Shown here: positions 59,804 to 64,000 of the stretch, one piece after another
Layout of the letters: every line of letters starts with the position of its first letter
How positions within the stretch are numbered: position 1 is the stretch's first letter
Assembly: GCF_001294625.1 (NCBI RefSeq)
Contig: NZ_CP012677.1
Span: 1,674,001 to 1,738,000, forward strand
Origin: Arthrobacter alpinus
Lineage (GTDB): Bacteria; Actinomycetota; Actinomycetes; Actinomycetales; Micrococcaceae
Direction of reading: 5' to 3'
Length of the DNA: 64,000 nucleotides
Program-made: the position numbers and the translations under genes
Notes under the pieces: model-generated
Told to the model about the DNA's origin: nothing
The model's database searches: none
The model's input: only the letters and a program-made list of their open reading frames with translations

Positions 59804-61578
59804 TATTTGCTCTCCTTGGAGTCGTCACTGGACTCTGACTTCGAGGAACCGGACACCCGGCTACCGGCCATTTGTTCCTGTTTGGCAGCGAGGCGTCGCT
59901 CAGCAATTGTTTGGCGGCGTTCTGCTTCACCAGCTGCACGGGCGTTCTTGCTCTTCGAGAAATCGGGGCTGTCCTCGGGTGTGCGGAACCGTCCGGCGCC
60001 ACGATACAAGGGAACTGCACCGAGCTGTTTGGGATCAAGCCCGGAGAAGTGGTGGCCTTCACCAAAGAACTTGGTACGGGCCAGTAACTGCAAGGTTGGA
60101 TGCGTGAACATGAAGACCACGATGAGGTCGGCTACGGCCGTCAAACCAAGGGTGAAAGCGAAGCCCTTGACGTTGCCCACGGAGACGAAGTAGAGCACCA
60201 GTGAGGCCAAAATATTGACAGCCTTGGAGGCCAAGATGGTGCGCTTGGCACGCATCCAGCCATTTTCGACGGCGGCAATCAGGCCCCTCCCGTCACGAAG
60301 CTCATCCCTGACTCGTTCAAAGTAGACGATGAACGAGTCGGCTGTCTGGCCAATGGCCACGATAATCCCCGCTATACCTGCCAGGGAGAGCCGATAGTTT
60401 TCCGCCCAACCCAGCAGCACAATGGCCAGGTAGGTCAAGATGCCGGCAATGACCAGGGAGAAGATGGTGACAAGACCGAGGGCACGGTACTGGAACAGGG
60501 AGTAGATGACGACCAGGCCCAAACCAATCAGGCCCGCCAACATACCCATTTCTAGTTGTTGCAAACCAAGGGTTGCTGAAATCTGCTCATCAGATTGAAT
60601 CTCGAAACTGATAGGCAGGGCACCAAACTTCAACTGATCGGCTAGGGCCTTGGCACTGGCCTCCGTGAAGTTTCCGGTAATAGAGGACTGCCCGTCGGTG
60701 ATGACCGCCATCGACGCCGGGGCGGAGATGACATTTCCGTCCAGAACAATGGCAAATCGTGCCTGGGGATCGTCACGATTGGTCAGGTATTTAGCATTCA
60801 GGCGTTGGGTGACTTCCTTGAACGCCTGGGCACCTTCAGGCTTGACCAACGTCAATTGAACCGCCCACGTGTTGGTGGTGACACCTTGGGCGCCGGGCTG
60901 TAGGCCATAGGAGGCCGTCTTGATCCACTTGCCGGGAATCTCGACCGGCCCAAGGATGTACTTGACACCGGAGCCGGCCTCGCACGCCACCATGGGTTTG
61001 CTGGGGTCGGTCACGGTCGGCAACGGTGTCGTGGGCGCAATGCAGCTGGTCGCCTCAAAGGACTGCATCAAGGCCGCGTCAACCCAGTTGGGGTCGCTGG
61101 CGTTCAGCGGTGCCGCTGCCGGCTTAGGCAGCTGGTCCGCTGGTGTGCGAGAGGCCTCGGGCACAGCGCCTGCCGGAGCATTCGTGGAGACGATGACAGG
61201 GCGGAAATTCATGTTGGCCGACGCCTTGATGAGATTGCGCTCTTCTGTGGTGGGTACGCCGGGCATCTGAACGACGACGTTCTTGCCACCCTCAGTGGAT
61301 ATCAGCGCCTCAGAAACACCCGATCCGTCAACACGCTGACGGATGATCGACACAGCCTGATCCAATTGTTCGGACGTGATTGCAGCGCCGCCCTCAACTT
61401 TGGGCGCCAGAATCATCTGTGTACCGCCCTCAAGATCAAGGCCAAGCTTTGGCGCCCAGGAACTGACTGCTCCTGAAAGCACGCCACCACCTACCGCAAG
61501 AGTACAAACAATAATGAGCGCACCAAGCCACAGAAGAGTTCTGCGAGCTGTGGACGTCGGACCAGTTCGTGCCATCAA
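59803..61578 (-). CDS. secD: protein translocase subunit SecD
   Basis: Partner of SecF. 591 residues, six transmembrane helices, KLGLDLEGGTQMILAP after the first helix, P1-type outside domain, and GQTADSFIVYFERVRDELRDGR in the cytoplasmic loop, which is characteristic. The C-terminus is a charged Ser/Lys/Glu tail. It follows yajC with a 90-base gap. Confidence 0.96.
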   Translation of the reverse strand: MMARTGPTSTARRTLLWLGALIIVCTLAVGGGVLSGAVSSWAPKLGLDLEGGTQMILAPKVEGGAAITSEQLDQAVSIIRQRVDGSGVSEALISTEGGKNVVVQMPGVPTTEERNLIKASANMNFRPVIVSTNAPAGAVPEASRTPADQLPKPAAAPLNASDPNWVDAALMQSFEATSCIAPTTPLPTVTDPSKPMVACEAGSGVKYILGPVEIPGKWIKTASYGLQPGAQGVTTNTWAVQLTLVKPEGAQAFKEVTQRLNAKYLTNRDDPQARFAIVLDGNVISAPASMAVITDGQSSITGNFTEASAKALADQLKFGALPISFEIQSDEQISATLGLQQLEMGMLAGLIGLGLVVIYSLFQYRALGLVTIFSLVIAGILTYLAIVLLGWAENYRLSLAGIAGIIVAIGQTADSFIVYFERVRDELRDGRGLIAAVENGWMRAKRTILASKAVNILASLVLYFVSVGNVKGFAFTLGLTAVADLIVVFMFTHPTLQLLARTKFFGEGHHFSGLDPKQLGAVPLYRGAGRFRTPEDSPDFSKSKNARAAGEAERRQTIAERRLAAKQEQMAGSRVSGSSKSESSDDSKESK

Positions 61579-61668
61579 GGGATCCTTCTATTTGTCACGG
61601 GTTCAGTGAACATGGCAAAACTGCCGCGGCCTATCAATGCCCGCAGCAGTTGCCAACTCCGAATAAGG

Positions 61669-62136
61669 CTAGTTGTCTTTGCTGTTGTCTTTGTTCAAGC
61701 GCGCCAACGTCTCTTCAGCCGATTCCGTCGAAGCATCCCGCTTCTCCAGGTCAAGGGTCAAGGAGGAAACATCGTCGGGAATTGAGGCGTTAACATCGTC
61801 CATAGGCGCCGTCTCGGGCTCAATGATTTTTGCAACGGTCTGGCTGTGCACTGCCACCGTGACACCCGGGGAGATTTCCAGGTGCAACTTGTTGTTCTCT
61901 GCATCTACACCGACAACGTGGCCAAAGAGGCCAAAGTTGGTCATGATGTCTACGCCGGGCGCAAGCTTTGCTTGCTTCTCTTGTGCTGCCGCCTTGGTCT
62001 TCTTCTGCTTGCGGAACATCATGAAGATGACGACCCCAAACAAGGCAAACAGTATATAATTCATGGGCTGAAAACCGCCGGACGCGGGGGCCGTACCTTC
62101 GGCCAAGATACTACTCAGGGTCACAACAATTTCCAT
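61669..62136 (-). CDS. yajC: preprotein translocase subunit YajC
   Basis: Small accessory of SecDF. 155 residues: a single transmembrane helix (NYILFALFGVVIFMMFRKQKK) and the YajC domain with LAPGVDIMTNFGLFGHVVGV. The acidic C-terminal tail (about 50 residues) is longer than in E. coli YajC, as often in actinobacteria. ATG 62136 or an internal start a few codons on are both possible. Confidence 0.93.
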   Translation of the reverse strand: MEIVVTLSSILAEGTAPASGGFQPMNYILFALFGVVIFMMFRKQKKTKAAAQEKQAKLAPGVDIMTNFGLFGHVVGVDAENNKLHLEISPGVTVAVHSQTVAKIIEPETAPMDDVNASIPDDVSSLTLDLEKRDASTESAEETLARLNKDNSKDN

Positions 62137-62253
62137 TCCTGTTGACTAGTGGTGTTTACCGGGCGCGAGGACGTGCCGGATGTGGTTACAGTCTAAGGGG
62201 TTAAACTGGGTGTCAGGCGTTAATCAAGGAACGACTGGCCGATTTGGGAGGCG

Positions 62254-63381
62254 CTAGCGATCCCGTTCCTCATATTCCTCGTCGTTAAACGGCAGCATGG
62301 CAGCAGCGACTGCGTTGCCTGGCATTTTCAGGCCAAGGTGTTCCCAAGCCGCCGGCATGGCTATGCGGCCACGTGGTGTACGCCCCAACAGCCCTTCACG
62401 AACCAGGAACGGTTCAGCCACGGTTTCGACAGTCTCGGGCTCCTCCCCCACAGCAATAGCCAGGGTGGACAAGCCGACAGGGCCGCCATTGAACTTGCTC
62501 ACCAATGCCATGAGAACCGAGCGGTCCAGACGGTCCAGTCCGCGAACGTCCACCTCATACATGTCCAGGGCCGCCGACGCAGTGCGGGCATCGATGGTTT
62601 CCATGCCATGCACCAGCGCCCAGTCACGAACGCGGCGCAGCAGGCGGTTGGCGATACGTGGCGTGCCGCGTGAGCGGCCAGCAATCTCCGCAAATCCAGC
62701 GCTCGTCAATTTCAGCTCAAGCATCCCCGCCGAACGTCGCAAGACCAGTTCAATCTCCGCCACGGAGTAAAACTCCAAGTGGCCGGTGAACCCGAACCTG
62801 TCCCGCAGCGGGCCGGGCAACAACCCCGCACGGGTGGTGGCTCCCACCAGTGTGAAGGGCGGCAGCTCCAAAGGGATGGCCGTGGCCCCTGCCCCCTTGC
62901 CAACAATGATGTCGACGCGAAAGTCCTCCATCGCCATATAGAGCATTTCCTCGGCGGGGCGGGACATTCTGTGGATCTCATCTAAAAACAAGACTTCACC
63001 CTCCGAAAGGGAGGACAAAATGGCCGCCAAATCGCCCGCGTGCTGGATGGCCGGGCCGGAGCTTATCCGTAGGGGTGCGTTCATTTCGGCGGCGATAATC
63101 ATGGCCAACGTTGTCTTGCCCAGGCCAGGGGGGCCCGACATCAACACATGGTCGGCGCTGCGGCCGCGGATCCTGGAGGCTGCCAGGACGAGGGAGAGCT
63201 GCTTGCGTACGCGTTCCTGGCCAACAAAGTCATCGAGGTTTTTGGGGCGAAGGGCAGCTTCGAGTTCGCGCTCCTCAGGTGCGGGCACGGGGGCCAGCTC
63301 AGCGGCGGGGTGAGGGGCGCCCGTACCACCTCCCAAGGAGATCTGGCCCGGCAGCAGGCCATCGTCATTCATCGCAGCCAT
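62254..63381 (-). CDS. ruvB: Holliday junction branch-migration ATPase RuvB
   Basis: Hexameric motor of the RuvAB complex. 375 residues; Walker [13 protein letters not shown], Walker [17 protein letters not shown], sensor 1 [20 protein letters not shown] with the Arg finger region, and a C-terminal winged-helix domain. Starts 3 bases after the ruvA stop. A 20-residue Pro/Ala N-terminal tail precedes the core. Confidence 0.97.
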   Translation of the reverse strand: MAAMNDDGLLPGQISLGGGTGAPHPAAELAPVPAPEERELEAALRPKNLDDFVGQERVRKQLSLVLAASRIRGRSADHVLMSGPPGLGKTTLAMIIAAEMNAPLRISSGPAIQHAGDLAAILSSLSEGEVLFLDEIHRMSRPAEEMLYMAMEDFRVDIIVGKGAGATAIPLELPPFTLVGATTRAGLLPGPLRDRFGFTGHLEFYSVAEIELVLRRSAGMLELKLTSAGFAEIAGRSRGTPRIANRLLRRVRDWALVHGMETIDARTASAALDMYEVDVRGLDRLDRSVLMALVSKFNGGPVGLSTLAIAVGEEPETVETVAEPFLVREGLLGRTPRGRIAMPAAWEHLGLKMPGNAVAAAMLPFNDEEYEERDR

Positions 63382-63384
63382 GGA

Positions 63385-64000
63385 CTAGCGCATCCGGCTC
63401 GACTGGCGGGCACCGTCTTGGCCCAGCCAGCGTAAAGTGGCCCGCAGGATTGCCGCCACGCTTTGGCCCTCCGCAAGCTCCGGCTCGGCCGCGATGGCCG
63501 CGTCAATACTCTTGAGGGCATCTTTTTCGTTCCAGCCCAGGCTTGTCATGGCTGCCACCACCTGGTCCTTCCATTCCATGGCGACGGCGGCGGGCGCCTG
63601 GGATACGCCAACGCCTGTGGGGACCAGCTTGCCCTTGAGCTCCAAGACAATCCGCCCAGCCACTTTCGGGCCCACGCCGGGGACTTTCGTGAATGCCTTG
63701 CCGTCACCGTTCGCCACACCGATCCGGATACTCTCGGGCTCGAGCACCGCCAGGATGGCAAGAGCCAGCCGGGGTCCAATACCACTGACACTGAGCAGGA
63801 CGTCAAAGACTTCACGTTCTTGGACGTCGGCAAACCCGTATAGGGTCATGGAGTCTTCACGGACGATCATAGACGTGGTCAGACTTGTCTCCTCCCCCAG
63901 CCTGAGGCCACCGAGTGTCTTTGGTGTGGCATGGACAAGCATGCCAACACCGTTGACGTCGATCACGGCCTGGGCAAGGGAAAGATGTGCCACCGGCCCG
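63385..64000 (-). CDS. ruvA: Holliday junction DNA-binding protein RuvA (5' end cut by window edge)
   Basis: Binds four-way junctions and loads RuvB. About 205 residues are visible. The OB-fold reads AVIDVNGVGMLVHA, the helix-hairpin-helix parts read VSGIGPRLALAIL and VPGVGPKVAGRIVLEL, and the C-terminal RuvB-binding domain follows. The frame continues past 64000 as ..GPVAHL, matching the usual RGPV start of RuvA, so GTG at 63993 is not the true start and a few codons are missing. ruvC would be expected just upstream. Confidence 0.95.
   Translation of the reverse strand, partial: GPVAHLSLAQAVIDVNGVGMLVHATPKTLGGLRLGEETSLTTSMIVREDSMTLYGFADVQEREVFDVLLSVSGIGPRLALAILAVLEPESIRIGVANGDGKAFTKVPGVGPKVAGRIVLELKGKLVPTGVGVSQAPAAVAMEWKDQVVAAMTSLGWNEKDALKSIDAAIAAEPELAEGQSVAAILRATLRWLGQDGARQSSRMR

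Overview
The window comes from a high-GC Gram-positive actinobacterium of the order Micrococcales, most likely the Arthrobacter group (Micrococcaceae). This rests on gene order (pyrR-pyrB-pyrC-carA-carB-pyrF-mihF-gmk-rpoZ-coaBC-metK-priA; nusB-efp-aroB-aroK-aroC-aroE-mltG-ruvX-alaS; relA-secF-secD-yajC-ruvB-ruvA), on frequent GTG/TTG starts, on actinobacterial-type proteins (mIHF, acVLRF1, DUF222/HNH, a PriA without a Walker A loop) and on GC-rich codon use. No rRNA, tRNA, CRISPR array or intact insertion sequence was seen.

Layout. 1-1.5 kb: N-terminal part of leuS on the minus strand, preceded by what looks like a transcription attenuator with a tiny Leu-rich leader peptide. 1.6-7 kb: glycerol block glpD-glpF-glpK (minus) with a divergent SorC-type regulator (plus). 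7-10 kb: plus-strand aldo/keto reductase, alpha/beta hydrolase and glycosyltransferase. 10-13.7 kb: a decayed accessory stretch with two small intact genes (VOC, Nudix), a VOC gene cut by one stop codon, a dihydrofolate-reductase-like gene cut by an amber codon beside an 8-bp tandem repeat, a frameshifted LuxR-type HTH remnant and little else. 13.7-15.6 kb: a DUF222/HNH endonuclease gene.

15.6-30.9 kb is one almost unbroken minus-strand superoperon. It runs from pyrR through de novo pyrimidine synthesis (pyrB, pyrC, carA, carB, pyrF plus a membrane-anchored PH-like protein) into mihF, gmk, rpoZ, coaBC and metK, ends at a hairpin terminator, and is followed by priA. A PyrR-binding-loop motif lies in the pyrR leader. 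PrsW is divergent from pyrR.

32.5-43.2 kb is a second minus-strand block: alaS, ruvX, mltG, the shikimate genes aroE-aroC-aroK-aroB, a TPR protein, efp and nusB, with two small membrane proteins upstream of alaS. rpsD and rarA follow. 46.1-48.7 kb carries plus-strand acVLRF1 peptidyl-tRNA hydrolase, LapA and DUF2254 proteins; DUF2254 converges on and overlaps a GNAT gene. 49.5-52.9 kb holds aspS and hisS; 53.1-56.2 kb holds a cyclophilin, a DUF349 protein and an AbiEi-like protein. 56.3-64 kb: relA/rsh, secF, secD, yajC, ruvB and the body of ruvA, whose start lies beyond the window.

Most of the window is conserved housekeeping. The novelty is in regulation (leuS leader, pyr leader), in gene decay at 10-13.7 kb, and in recurrent short tandem repeats inside genes. 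Nothing here looks like a clearly new multi-gene system.
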